From Halomonas zincidurans B6 (lineage in GTDB: Bacteria > Pseudomonadota > Gammaproteobacteria > Pseudomonadales > Halomonadaceae): a DNA stretch of 64,000 nucleotides. A model generated the notes under the pieces. That model saw only the letters and a list, made by a program, of their open reading frames with translations, ran no database searches and was not told the DNA's origin. Each line of letters opens with the position of its first letter. The first letter of the stretch is position 1. The DNA lies in the NCBI RefSeq assembly GCF_000731955.1, contig NZ_JNCK01000001.1, positions 310,001 to 374,000 of the forward strand, in the 5' to 3' direction. Positions 50,071-61,424 of the stretch are shown here, piece by piece. The translations under genes and the position numbers were made by a program.

Positions 50071-50556
50071 ATGTGTGCCGCGCCGGGTAATGCACTGAGT
50101 AATGAGCCCACACCCCGTGACGACGCCATTCGCCTGTTGGCGCGCCGCGACTACTCGCGGGCCGAACTGGCGGGGCGGCTTGCCCTCAAGCATCACGATG
50201 CCGAAAGCATCCGGCAGACGCTGGATGCGCTCGAGGCCGAAGGCCTGCAGTCCGACGCGCGCTTCGCCGAGAGCTTCGTGCGCTCGCGTCTGGCTCGCGG
50301 CCAAGGGCCGATGAAGGTGCGTGCCGGGCTCAATGAGCGAGGCGTCGAGCGAGAGCTTATCGGTACGGTGCTCGACGCGGCGCAGGCCGAGACGGACTGG
50401 CAGGCGCTGGCCTGCGAGGCGCTAGCCAAGCGCTTTGACGGTCCCGGCGCCACGCCGCGCGAGCGGGCCCGGCGCGAGCGCTTCCTGGCCGGGCGCGGCT
50501 TCGATTTCGAGCAGATGAAATACGCCCTGGCACATGCCTGGGATGCGCCGGAGTGA
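50071..50556 (+). CDS. recX: Regulatory protein RecX
   Basis: Binds RecA filaments and limits their activity. The 161-residue product is of family length, with three-helix repeat units: DDAIRLLARRDYSRAELAGRLALK, LDALEAEGLQSDARFAESFVRSRLARGQGPMKVRAGLNERGVE and the C-terminal RERARRERFLAGRGFDFEQMKYAL. AGGAGG precedes the ATG at 50071. It very likely shares the recA transcript and SOS control. Confidence 0.93.
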   Translation: MCAAPGNALSNEPTPRDDAIRLLARRDYSRAELAGRLALKHHDAESIRQTLDALEAEGLQSDARFAESFVRSRLARGQGPMKVRAGLNERGVERELIGTVLDAAQAETDWQALACEALAKRFDGPGATPRERARRERFLAGRGFDFEQMKYALAHAWDAPE

Positions 50557-50791
50557 GTCGCCGGTGGCTTTTCCAGAATCCCTCCCTCAGATCCCCTCCC
50601 TTTAGTCCCACGCTGAACGCGTTATACTAGTGCGCTTGCGACGGCTGCTTGCAACGGTTCGGGACGCCATTTTCCCGCCATTTTCGACACGCCGCCACGA
50701 CGTCTTGCGAAGACCATGTTCCCAAGCCAGTTACACGAATGACGGTCGGTCGCGTCCCGCAGCGCCCCAATCACATTGCCACGGGTTTGCC

Positions 50792-53395
<2,604 letters not shown>

Positions 53396-53409
53396 AATCA
53401 TCCATCGCT

Positions 53410-53440
53410 GGGCCGTACGAACATCGTCCGGCCCTTTCTT
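53410..53440 (+). terminator. Probable intrinsic terminator after alaS
   Basis: GGGCCG (53410-53415) pairs with CGGCCC (53429-53434), followed by TTTCTT. It lies 15 bp past the alaS stop and before lysC. Confidence 0.7.
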
Positions 53441-53486
53441 ATAGGTCCAGGACGTTTCACTTACTCACTTCACGGATAGACAACCT

Positions 53487-54737
53487 ATGGCGCTATACGT
53501 ACAGAAGTTCGGTGGCACCTCGGTGGGCTCGGTCGAGCGCATCAAGGCCGTCGCCGATAAAGTCAAACGCTACCGCGACGACGGCCATCAGGTCGTGGTG
53601 GTGGTCTCGGCGATGAGTGGCGAGACCAACCGGCTGATCGAACTCGCCGGCCAGATCAACGACGAGCCGACGCCGCGCGAGATGGACATGCTGGTGTCCA
53701 CCGGCGAGCAGGTCACCAGCTCGCTGCTGGCCATGGCCCTGCACAAGCTGGGCGTGCCGGCGACTTCCTACACCGGCGGCCAGGTCGGCATCCAGACCGA
53801 CAGCGCGCACACCAAGGCACGCATCCAGCGCATCGAAACCGATGAGCTGCGCCAGGATCTCGACGAAGGCCAGGTGGTGGTGGTTGCCGGTTTCCAGGGA
53901 ATCGACGAAGAGGGCAACATCACCACCCTGGGGCGCGGTGGCTCGGACACCACCGGGGTCGCCCTGGCGGCGGCGCTCAAGGCCGATGAATGCCAGATCT
54001 ACACCGACGTCGACGGCGTCTACACCACCGATCCGCGGGTCTGCTCCAAGGCGCGTCGCCTGGAGTCGATCACCGTCGAGGAGATGCTCGAGCTGGCCAG
54101 CCTGGGCTCCAAGGTCCTGCAGATTCGTGCCGTCGAGTTCGCCGGCAAGTACAACGTCCCGCTGCGCGTGCTCTCGAGCTTCGAGGAGGGCGCCGGCACC
54201 CTGATCGTCGCTGATTCAGATGAAGAAGAGGATTCCATGGAAGAGCCGCTGATCTCCGGTATCGCCTTTACCGCCAACGAAGCCAAGCTGACCCTGCTCA
54301 ACACGCCGGACGTGCCGGGCGTCGCCTCGCGAATCCTGGGCCCGATCGCCGACGCCAACATCGAAGTCGACATGATCGTCCAGAACGTGGCGCCGGCCGG
54401 CGATTACACCGACTTCACCTTTACCGTGGCCAAGGGCGATTTCAAGCAGACCCAGCGCATTCTCCAGGACGAGGTGATTCCGGCGCTGGGCGGCGGCGAG
54501 CTGCGTGGCGACGACAACATCGCCAAGGTGTCGCTGGTCGGTGTCGGCATGCGCTCTCACGCCGGTGTTGCTTCAAAGATGTTCCGCACGCTGTCCGACG
54601 AGAACATCAATATCCGCATGGTTTCCACCTCCGAGATCAAGATCTCCGTGGTGATCGACGAAAAGCACATGGAACTCGCGGTGCGTGCCCTGCACAAGGC
54701 GTTCGGCCTGGACAAGGACGACATCGAAAGCGAGTGA
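53487..54737 (+). CDS. lysC: Aspartate kinase
   Basis: Phosphorylates aspartate as the first step toward lysine, threonine, methionine and, in halophiles, ectoine. The 416-residue product starts MALYVQKFGGTSVGSVERIK, then DEEGNITTLGRGGSDTTGVALAAALKADECQIYTDVDGVYTTDPR for substrate binding, and two C-terminal ACT domains (from about residue 265: LTLLNTPDVPGVASRILGPIADANIEVDMIVQN, and VSLVGVGMRSHAGVASKMFRTLSDENINIRMVS) for feedback control. The length is that of the class with beta-type internal-start relatives. No strong ribosome binding site is seen. Confidence 0.96.
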   Translation: MALYVQKFGGTSVGSVERIKAVADKVKRYRDDGHQVVVVVSAMSGETNRLIELAGQINDEPTPREMDMLVSTGEQVTSSLLAMALHKLGVPATSYTGGQVGIQTDSAHTKARIQRIETDELRQDLDEGQVVVVAGFQGIDEEGNITTLGRGGSDTTGVALAAALKADECQIYTDVDGVYTTDPRVCSKARRLESITVEEMLELASLGSKVLQIRAVEFAGKYNVPLRVLSSFEEGAGTLIVADSDEEEDSMEEPLISGIAFTANEAKLTLLNTPDVPGVASRILGPIADANIEVDMIVQNVAPAGDYTDFTFTVAKGDFKQTQRILQDEVIPALGGGELRGDDNIAKVSLVGVGMRSHAGVASKMFRTLSDENINIRMVSTSEIKISVVIDEKHMELAVRALHKAFGLDKDDIESE

Positions 54738-54946
54738 ATCGGGCATAACGTGCCATGCGTTCTACGCTAGTGGTTGTAAGGAAACGCGAGCGGGCCGCAC
54801 GGCTTTCATTCAACGTGGCGATCGGGTTTCATGGCTCGCTGAATTTGGCTCAGGCAGGTGTATGGCGCATAATCGTGCGCCATGCCTTCTATTGGCTGTA
54901 AAAATGCGCGCATCCCGTTGGAAGAACGTCTGAAAGGAGATCAGTC

Positions 54947-55135
54947 ATGCTCATCCTGACCCGCCGAGTCGGCGAGACCTTGATGATCGGCGATGAGGTT
55001 ACCGTCACGGTTTTAGGTGTCAAAGGTAATCAGGTCCGTATCGGTGTCAACGCGCCCAGGGACGTCGCCGTCCATCGCGAAGAGATCTACCAGCGCATTC
55101 AGCGTGAACAGACCGGCAACGACAGCAGCGAATGA
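54947..55135 (+). CDS. csrA: Carbon storage regulator CsrA (RsmA)
   Basis: Dimeric RNA-binding protein that controls translation by binding GGA motifs near ribosome binding sites. The 62-residue product starts MLILTRRVGETLMIGDEVTVTVLGVKGNQVRIGVNAP, the strands that form the RNA surface, with the conserved R44-type region APRDVAVHREEIYQRI. AAAGGAG lies eight bases before the ATG. The lysC-csrA-tRNA-Ser-tRNA-Arg order is conserved in relatives. It is expected to be sequestered by the small RNA at 44643-44913. Confidence 0.97.
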   Translation: MLILTRRVGETLMIGDEVTVTVLGVKGNQVRIGVNAPRDVAVHREEIYQRIQREQTGNDSSE

Positions 55136-55229
55136 GGTCCAGGGGTGTCTGAGAACGCCTTCCGAAAAAAACCTGGCAAGGGTGGACAAGATTCAACAGA
55201 AACGGTAACATACGCGCCGTGTTGATGAG

Positions 55230-55322
55230 GGAGAGGTGGCCGAGTGGCTGAAGGCGCTCCCCTGCTAAGGGAGTATAGGGCTTATACCCCTATCGAGGGT
55301 TCGAATCCCTCCCTCTCCGCCA
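55230..55322 (+). tRNA. tRNA-Ser (GCU anticodon)
   Basis: A 93-nt class II tRNA with acceptor stem GGAGAGG/CCTCTCC, discriminator G and encoded CCA. The anticodon loop CTGCTAA gives GCU, reading AGC and AGU. The long variable arm (AGTATAGGGCTTATACCCCTAT) and T-loop GGTTCGAATCC are intact. Confidence 0.97.
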
Positions 55323-55371
55323 TACAAGCGTATATGTGCCCTCGACACGATCGTGAAGATGCATCGAAGAT

Positions 55372-55448
55372 GCGCCCGTAGCTCAGCTGGATAGAGTACC
55401 TGACTACGAATCAGGTGGTCGGAGGTTCGAATCCTCCCGGGCGCGCCA
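55372..55448 (+). tRNA. tRNA-Arg (ACG anticodon), copy 1
   Basis: A 77-nt tRNA with acceptor stem GCGCCCG/CGGGCGC, CCA encoded, D-loop CAGCTGGATAGAG, anticodon stem CTGACTACGAATCAG with anticodon ACG (A34 is read as inosine after TadA editing), and T-loop GGTTCGAATCC. Confidence 0.97.
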
Positions 55449-55592
55449 TCTTCCTGCCGATGGGTGTTTTTATTCACGCCCATTCCGCGTTTGGCAGCGA
55501 GTCAACGGGTTCGATTCAGCCAGCGTCGTCGTACTGCAAGCGAGCATTGCAGGCGAGAAATTGTAAAGTTGTAGAGCAGTGCACCGTGTTTA

Positions 55593-55669
55593 GCGCCCGT
55601 AGCTCAGCTGGATAGAGTACCTGACTACGAATCAGGTGGTCGGAGGTTCGAATCCTCCCGGGCGCGCCA
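55593..55669 (+). tRNA. tRNA-Arg (ACG anticodon), copy 2
   Basis: Identical over all 77 bases to the copy at 55372-55448, in the same direction 144 bp downstream. The spacer between them is unrelated to the sequence before copy 1, apart from the tRNA itself. Confidence 0.97.
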
Positions 55670-55676
55670 GATCCCG

Positions 55677-55710
55677 ATCCGCTCTCGCCTTTATGGTGAG
55701 AGCGGATTTT
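55677..55710 (+). terminator. Intrinsic terminator after the tRNA genes
   Basis: ATCCGCTCTCGCC and GGTGAGAGCGGAT pair over 13 positions (with one mismatch or wobble) around a short loop, followed by TTTT. It starts eight bases after the second tRNA-Arg. Confidence 0.9.
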
Positions 55711-55828
55711 CGTTGGTAGGCTGTTTTTGCGAGTCGTTTCAAGAGATTTTCTCGACGCTTGCTTTCATGAATTTCCTTGGCAGCTTCAAGGGCCGTCGGC
55801 TAACGTCGCGGCCCCGAGGGGTCGTTTC

Positions 55829-55862
55829 GAGGCGCGCTGCCTGGCAGTGCGCCTCTTTTTTT
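55829..55862. terminator. Intrinsic terminator between tRNA cluster and dusC
   Basis: GAGGCGC-G-CTGCC pairs with GGCAG-T-GCGCCTC and is followed by seven T on the plus strand; the minus strand is flanked by fewer T. It lies 12 bp past the dusC stop, so it can serve the convergent genes on both sides. Confidence 0.85.
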
Positions 55863-55874
55863 ATTATGCGGCGC

Positions 55875-56897
55875 TCAGTCGGCGAGGGCTGTCTCGGAGA
55901 CTTCGGGAGCGCCATGCAGGCCGGCGAGGAACGGCGCCAGGCGCGTCTCGCGGCGCAGCGCCTGGAAGCGGCGGGCAGCTTCGTCGTCGCGCCCGCGCAT
56001 CTGGTTGAGCCACTGTTTCAGCAGCGCCACCACCACTTTCTCCGGTAACGTCTCACACTGGCGGCGGGCGTAGGCGTCGAGAATGTCCGCGCGGCGCTGC
56101 CAGCGCGTTTCCGGCAACCGCTCGCCGGTGCGTTGCCAGTGGCGGATACGTGCCGGCAACGCCGGGTCGGCAAGCACCGCGCGGCCCAGCATCACGTCCT
56201 CGCAGCCCGACAGGCTGCGCGCCTTCCAGTAGTCGGCGAGCGTCCAGATATCGCCGTTGGCGATCACCGGGATGGTCAGCCGCTGGCGAATGCGCGCGAT
56301 CCATTCCCAGTGCGCCGGAGGCCGGTAGCCCTCGTTGCGGGTCCGCGCGTGGACCACCAGATGTCGGGCGCCGCCGTCCTCGGCGGCCTGGGCGCAGGCC
56401 AGCGCCAGACGCCGGTCGGCGAAGCCCAGGCGGATCTTGGCGGTCACCGGTATCCGCTCGCCGACCGCCTCGCTCACCGCCGACACCACCCGCTGGACCC
56501 GCTGCGGATCACGCAGCAGCGAGGCGCCGCCATCGTGACGGTTGACGGTCTTGGCCGGGCAGCCGAAATTCAGATCCAGGCCGGTGGCGCCCAGGCGCAG
56601 CGCCTGGCGGGCATTGGCCGCCAGCGCCGCGGGGTCGGAGCCCAGCAGCTGCAGATGCACCGGCACGCCGCTCGGCGTCGCCACCGCGTCCTGGCGGGCC
56701 TGACGTCGGTCCGGGTGAAGCTCCGGGCAGTGCTTGTAGAACACCCGCGGCGGCAGTCGCGCATCGACCACCCGCACGAATTCGGTCACCGTCCAGTCAA
56801 GGCCCTTGTCTCGCGTCAACAGATCGCGGGTCACGGCATCGATGACGCCTTCCATGGGCGCCAAGCCGATTCGGCCGGGATGAAGTAGCTTGGCCAC
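55875..56897 (-). CDS. dusC: tRNA-dihydrouridine(16) synthase
   Basis: FMN enzyme that reduces uridine 16 in the tRNA D-loop. The 340-residue product has RIGLAPMEGVIDAVTRDLLT, LDWTVTEFVRVVDA (the TEFVRV form is typical of DusC rather than DusA or DusB), VHLQLLGSDP, DLNFGCPAKTVNRHDGGASLL with the active C113, and VVHARTRNEGYRPPAHWEWIARIRQ. GTG at 56897 is preferred because homologues begin a few residues before LAPMEG. An ATG at 56948 would add 17 residues and also lacks a good ribosome binding site, so the start is uncertain. It follows the LexA-like gene on the minus strand. Confidence 0.9.
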   Translation of the reverse strand: MAKLLHPGRIGLAPMEGVIDAVTRDLLTRDKGLDWTVTEFVRVVDARLPPRVFYKHCPELHPDRRQARQDAVATPSGVPVHLQLLGSDPAALAANARQALRLGATGLDLNFGCPAKTVNRHDGGASLLRDPQRVQRVVSAVSEAVGERIPVTAKIRLGFADRRLALACAQAAEDGGARHLVVHARTRNEGYRPPAHWEWIARIRQRLTIPVIANGDIWTLADYWKARSLSGCEDVMLGRAVLADPALPARIRHWQRTGERLPETRWQRRADILDAYARRQCETLPEKVVVALLKQWLNQMRGRDDEAARRFQALRRETRLAPFLAGLHGAPEVSETALAD

Positions 56898-56993
56898 GTG
56901 GCAACCTAACTCTGAGTATGTGAGACGCCGTGAACTCAGGCGGGACATTGTACCCGTCGCAGTGCGACGGCGAGACGCGGAACCGATAGCGCA

Positions 56994-57467
56994 TCAGGCC
57001 GCGATACTGGGCTGACGCATCACGCCCATCACCAGGCCGAGCACCTGGACGTCATCGTTCTTCAGATAGATCGGCGGCATGCTGGCGTTGGCCGGCTGCA
57101 GGCGCACCCCCGACTTGTCGATGTAGAGCTTCTTCAGGGTGACTTCCTTATCGTTGATCATCACCACCGCGGTTTCGCCGTTCTCGGCGCTCTCCTGACG
57201 CTCGATGATGATCACGTCGCCGTCGAAGATGTTGCAGTCGATCATCGAGTTGCCGCGCACCCGCAGGGCATAGGTATTGCGACGCACCATGCGCGAGGGG
57301 ATCGACACCGTGCTGGTGTCGGGACAGGCCTCGATCGGCAGGCCGGCGGCGACCTGGCCGAGCAGCGGGATCTCGACCAGATCGGTTGCGTCGATCGCCT
57401 CCCAGGCGCCGTCGTTGAGCGGCAGGTTGGGCTGGCGTTGCAGATAGTGCGGTGTGGCGTGCTGCAT
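56994..57467 (-). CDS. LexA-like S24 self-cleaving protein without a DNA-binding domain
   Basis: A 157-residue protein made of about 30 variable residues (MQHATPHYLQRQPNLPLNDG) and a complete LexA/UmuD-type S24 peptidase domain. Visible are the scissile region VAAGLPIEA (A41-G42), the serine in VRGNSMID (S74), and the lysine in DKEVTLKKLY (K112), that is the full Ser-Lys dyad and Ala-Gly cleavage site. The winged-helix domain of LexA (about 70 residues) is missing, and codons upstream show no such domain. GGGAGAGGG precedes the ATG. No umuC is adjacent and no LexA box was seen before it. It may be a UmuD-like or regulatory partner that reports RecA filaments; function is not known to me. Confidence 0.85.
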   Translation of the reverse strand: MQHATPHYLQRQPNLPLNDGAWEAIDATDLVEIPLLGQVAAGLPIEACPDTSTVSIPSRMVRRNTYALRVRGNSMIDCNIFDGDVIIIERQESAENGETAVVMINDKEVTLKKLYIDKSGVRLQPANASMPPIYLKNDDVQVLGLVMGVMRQPSIAA

Positions 57468-57707
57468 GACCCTCTCCCTCGAGTGCGAGGCCGTCGGAAC
57501 GAAGCCAGAGCCCTGAAGGCAGGACCCGGCGCCCACGGCAATGCGCATCATAGCAAGCCCGGCGAGGCGGGCAAACGCACGCGACCAACATTCATCGCCG
57601 GCGGTCGCGGCGTCCGCCGACGGGCATAGAATCACCGCTTGGGCGCGGCCCGGCAGTTCGGTAGACTCACCGGTTGACCGTTGGCGTCGAGGAAACCCCA
57701 CACCCGC

Positions 57708-60700
57708 ATGCGTCTCAAATCGATCAAGCTGGCCGGCTTCAAGTCGTTCGTCGACCCCGTGAGCGTGCCGTTCGACAGCAGCATGACGGCGATCGTTGGA
57801 CCCAACGGCTGCGGCAAGTCCAACGTCATCGACGCGGTGCGCTGGGTGATGGGCGAATCCTCGGCGAAGACGCTGCGCGGCGAGTCGATGACCGACGTGA
57901 TCTTCAACGGCTCCACCGGGCGCAAGCCGGTGGGCCAGGCCTCGATCGAACTGTTGTTCGACAATCGCGACGGCAGCATGGGCGGGCCCTATGCCCAGTA
58001 CGCCGAGATCGGCGTCAAGCGCGTGGTCACCCGCGACAGCCAGTCGAGCTACTTCTTCAACGGCCAGAAGTGCCGGCGCCGCGACATCGCCGATCTGTTC
58101 ATGGGCACCGGGCTGGGGCCGCGCTCCTACGCGATCATCGGCCAGGGCATGATCTCGCGGCTGATCGAGGCGCGTCCCGAGGAGCTGCGCTCGACGCTGG
58201 AGGAGGCCGCCGGCATCTCCAAGTACAAGGAGCGGCGCCGCGAGACCGAAAACCGCATGCGCCGCACCCAGGAGAACCTCGAGCGCCTCGACGACATTCG
58301 CGAGGAGCTCGACAGGCAGCTCGAACGCTTGAAGCGCCAGGCCGAGGCAGCGCGACGCTACCAGACCCTCAAGCAGCAGGAACATCGCCTCAAGGGCGAG
58401 TTGGCGCTGTTGCGCGGCCGTGCGCTGCGCGCCCGGCAGGGCGAGCAGGAACATCGCGTGCGCGAGCTGGAGACCCAGGTCGAGCGCGAGATCCTCGGCC
58501 AGCGCCAGTGCGAGAGTCGGCTCGAACAGTCGCGCCAGGAACACGACCGCCTGGCCGAACAGCTCGAGGCCCATCAGGCGCGCTTCTACGAGACCGGCGC
58601 GGCGATCGCCCGGCTCGAGCAGCGCCTCGAACACGCCCGCCACCAGCAGCAGCAATTGGCCCGCGAGCTCGAATCCGCCCGCCGCGAACTCGGCGAACTC
58701 GACGAACTCGGCGAGGCCGACGCCGAACGCCTGGCGCGACTCGACGAGCGCCTGGAGACCCTGGGCCCCGAGCAGGAGGAGACCGCCGAGTCGCTGGCCG
58801 AGCTCGAGGCGAGCCTCGACGAGGCCGAGACAGCCTATCAGGACGCGCAGCAGCGCTGGGAGCATTTCAACGAGGCGGATCGTCAGGCCTCCCACGACGC
58901 CGAGCGTGCCCAGGATCGGGTGCGCAACCTGGAGCGGGGCCTGGAAGCGCTGGGCGGCGACCTCCAGCGGCGCCGCCAGCAGCGCGACGAGCTGCCTGAT
59001 CAGCGCGAGCTGCGCGAGCGTCGCGAGACGCACAACGAACAGCTCGCCGAGATCGATCTCGGGCTCGAAGCGCTGGAGGCCCGCCGCGACACCACCCAGG
59101 CCGCCCGCGACGCCGATCGCGAGGCGCTGCGCGAGCTGGAGGCCGCCCGCGAGGCGGATCGCCAGCGGCGCAGCCAGCTACAAGGCGAGCTGGCCTCGCT
59201 GGAGGCACTGATCGCCGCCAGTCTCGACGATCAGCACGCCGCGCTGGATACCTGGCTCGCCGAGCGCGGCCTGGCCGACGCCCCGCGGTTGGCCGAGGGG
59301 CTGAATGTTGCGCCTGGCTGGGAGCGCGCGGTGTCCTGGGTGTTGGCGTCCTGGCTCAACGCGCGGCTGCTGCCGGAGTTGCCGCGCCGGGCACTGGATA
59401 GCGCCCCGCAAAGCGGCGAGCTGGCGCTGGTCGAAGGCGCCGCGGGCGGGCCGGCGGCGGCGGGAACGCTGGCCGAGCAGGTCGAGGGCGCCGGCGCCGC
59501 GACATCGATACTGGTGCGGATTCGCTGCGCCGATGACGCCGGCGAGGCCTGGGCGCTGCGTGACGCGCTGGCCCCCGGCGAGAGCGTGCTCAGCGCCGAC
59601 GGACTGTGGCTGGGCGACGGCTGGGCGCGCTATCTGGGCCTCGCCGATGGCGCCGACAGCGTGCTCGCCCAGCAGCGCCGGCGCGATGCGGCCCGCCTCG
59701 AGCTGGAGCGGCTGGAAGCGCGGCTCGCCGAGTGCGAACAGCGGCTCGACGCGCTTCAGGATCGCGACAGCGAACACGAAAGGAGCCTCGAGGAGGTGCG
59801 CGTCGCCGAGCGCGATCTCGGCGAGCGGCGTCAGCAGGCAGCGCTCGCCGAAGGCAACCTCGCCTTGCGGCTTGAACACGTCGATGCCCGCGCGCGGGAA
59901 CTCGACGCGGACATCGCCGATCTTCAGGCGCAGCGCGAGAGCCGGGCGCTCGAACTCGAACAGGCCCGCGAACGCTGGCAGGCGGCGATGGGCGAACTCG
60001 AGGACAGCAGTCAGCGCCGCGAAACCCTCGAGCGCCAGCGCCGCGTTGCCCAGGAAGCGCTCGCCGCTCAGCGTGCTCGGCTGCGGCCGTTGCAGGAGCG
60101 TTCGCAGCAACTGGCGCTGGAGCATCAGCGGCTGACCGCCGAGCATGCCGGGCTGGCCGAGCAGCGCACGCGCAGCGCCGAGACGCGCGCCCGGCTCGAG
60201 GACAAGTGCGGGGAACTCGAGGCAAGCCGCGAAACCCTGCGCGAGCCCGAGGCCGAGGAACGCGAGCAGCTCGACGAACTGCTCGATCGCCACGCCCGCG
60301 AGGAACAAGCCCTCAACGCCTGTCGCGACGAGGCACAGCAGCTCGGCGAGCGGCTGCGTGAAACCGAGGCGACGCGTCAGCAGCACGAGCGCAATCTCGA
60401 GGGCATCCGCCATCAGCTGGAAGAGGGGCGCATGCAGGTGCAGGCGCTCAAGCTCAAGGCCGACGCCCAGGACGAGGTGCTCGCCGAACTGGGCTACGGT
60501 GGTGCAAAGACGCATGCGCTGGCCGAGGCACTCGATCCCGAGGCTACCGAATCGGTCTGGCAGACGCGCCTCGAGGAGGCCGCCGACAAGGTGCGCCGGC
60601 TGGGGGCGATCAACCTGGCGGCGATCGAGGAATATGACCAGCAAGCGGAACGCAGGGACTATCTCGAGGGTCAACATGCCGAGTTGAGTGAAGCGCTCGA

Positions 60701-61214
60701 GACCCTTGACCGGGCGATTCGCAAGATCGATCAGGAAACCCGGACCCGCTTCAAGGAGACTTTCGAACGGGTCAATGAGGGGTTCGGAGCGCTTTTTCCG
60801 CGGGTTTTCGGCGGCGGCGCGGCCTGGCTGACGCTGACCGGCGAGGATCTGCTGGAAACCGGAGTCGCCATCATGGCGCGCCCGCCGGGCAAGAAGAACA
60901 GCACCATTCATCTGCTCTCGGGGGGCGAAAAGGCATTGACCGCCTTGTCGCTGGTGTTTGCCATCTTCCAGCTCAATCCGGCGCCTTTCTGTATGCTCGA
61001 CGAAGTCGATGCTCCACTCGATGATGCTAACGTGGGGCGCTACGCGAAGCTGGTTAAGGACATGTCCGAATCGGTGCAATTCATCTACATTACCCACAAC
61101 AAGATCGCCATGGAGGCCGCCGAGCGGTTAATGGGCGTGACCATGCAGGAGCCGGGCGTGTCGCGTCTGGTTTCGGTGGGTGTCGAGGAGGCCGCAGAGC
61201 TTGCCGATGCATGA
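57708..61214 (+). CDS. smc: Chromosome partition protein SMC
   Basis: Chromosome condensation ATPase, partner of ScpA/ScpB. The 1168-residue product starts MRLKSIKLAGFKSFVDPVSVPF, with Walker A GPNGCGKSN at 31-39 and the Q-loop/arginine-finger region. Long coiled coils rich in Glu, Arg, Leu and Ala span about 170-500 and 660-1000, around a hinge at about 500-650 (PRLAEGLNVAPGWERAVSWVLASWL). The C-terminal head has HLLSGGEKALTALSLVFAIF (ABC signature) and FCMLDEVDAPLDDANVGRY (Walker B). ATG at 57708 fits family starts better than the TTG nine codons upstream. It is divergent from the LexA-like gene and followed by zipA, the usual order. Confidence 0.96.
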   Translation: MRLKSIKLAGFKSFVDPVSVPFDSSMTAIVGPNGCGKSNVIDAVRWVMGESSAKTLRGESMTDVIFNGSTGRKPVGQASIELLFDNRDGSMGGPYAQYAEIGVKRVVTRDSQSSYFFNGQKCRRRDIADLFMGTGLGPRSYAIIGQGMISRLIEARPEELRSTLEEAAGISKYKERRRETENRMRRTQENLERLDDIREELDRQLERLKRQAEAARRYQTLKQQEHRLKGELALLRGRALRARQGEQEHRVRELETQVEREILGQRQCESRLEQSRQEHDRLAEQLEAHQARFYETGAAIARLEQRLEHARHQQQQLARELESARRELGELDELGEADAERLARLDERLETLGPEQEETAESLAELEASLDEAETAYQDAQQRWEHFNEADRQASHDAERAQDRVRNLERGLEALGGDLQRRRQQRDELPDQRELRERRETHNEQLAEIDLGLEALEARRDTTQAARDADREALRELEAAREADRQRRSQLQGELASLEALIAASLDDQHAALDTWLAERGLADAPRLAEGLNVAPGWERAVSWVLASWLNARLLPELPRRALDSAPQSGELALVEGAAGGPAAAGTLAEQVEGAGAATSILVRIRCADDAGEAWALRDALAPGESVLSADGLWLGDGWARYLGLADGADSVLAQQRRRDAARLELERLEARLAECEQRLDALQDRDSEHERSLEEVRVAERDLGERRQQAALAEGNLALRLEHVDARARELDADIADLQAQRESRALELEQARERWQAAMGELEDSSQRRETLERQRRVAQEALAAQRARLRPLQERSQQLALEHQRLTAEHAGLAEQRTRSAETRARLEDKCGELEASRETLREPEAEEREQLDELLDRHAREEQALNACRDEAQQLGERLRETEATRQQHERNLEGIRHQLEEGRMQVQALKLKADAQDEVLAELGYGGAKTHALAEALDPEATESVWQTRLEEAADKVRRLGAINLAAIEEYDQQAERRDYLEGQHAELSEALETLDRAIRKIDQETRTRFKETFERVNEGFGALFPRVFGGGAAWLTLTGEDLLETGVAIMARPPGKKNSTIHLLSGGEKALTALSLVFAIFQLNPAPFCMLDEVDAPLDDANVGRYAKLVKDMSESVQFIYITHNKIAMEAAERLMGVTMQEPGVSRLVSVGVEEAAELADA

Positions 61215-61424
61215 AAACTTTGCAGTCAATGCTTGCAGCCAATGCCGCAATGCATTAACAACGCAAAAGACCAACGATAAACAGGCAGAATTGAAGGGCG
61301 GTTGCACTGGGCTGAGGAAAGAGTTGACTTTCTAAATAAAGTGGCCTTTTTTTTAGCAATCGCGCTATGCTAGTGACCAACTGGACATCAGGCATGGCGC
61401 CTTAGCAAACAGGCAAGACGACCC

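Noticed and set aside
57468..59033. Upstream extension of the LexA-like frame by 522 codons
   Set aside because: It is antisense to smc, has no HTH motif, and the ATG at 57467 has a strong ribosome binding site.
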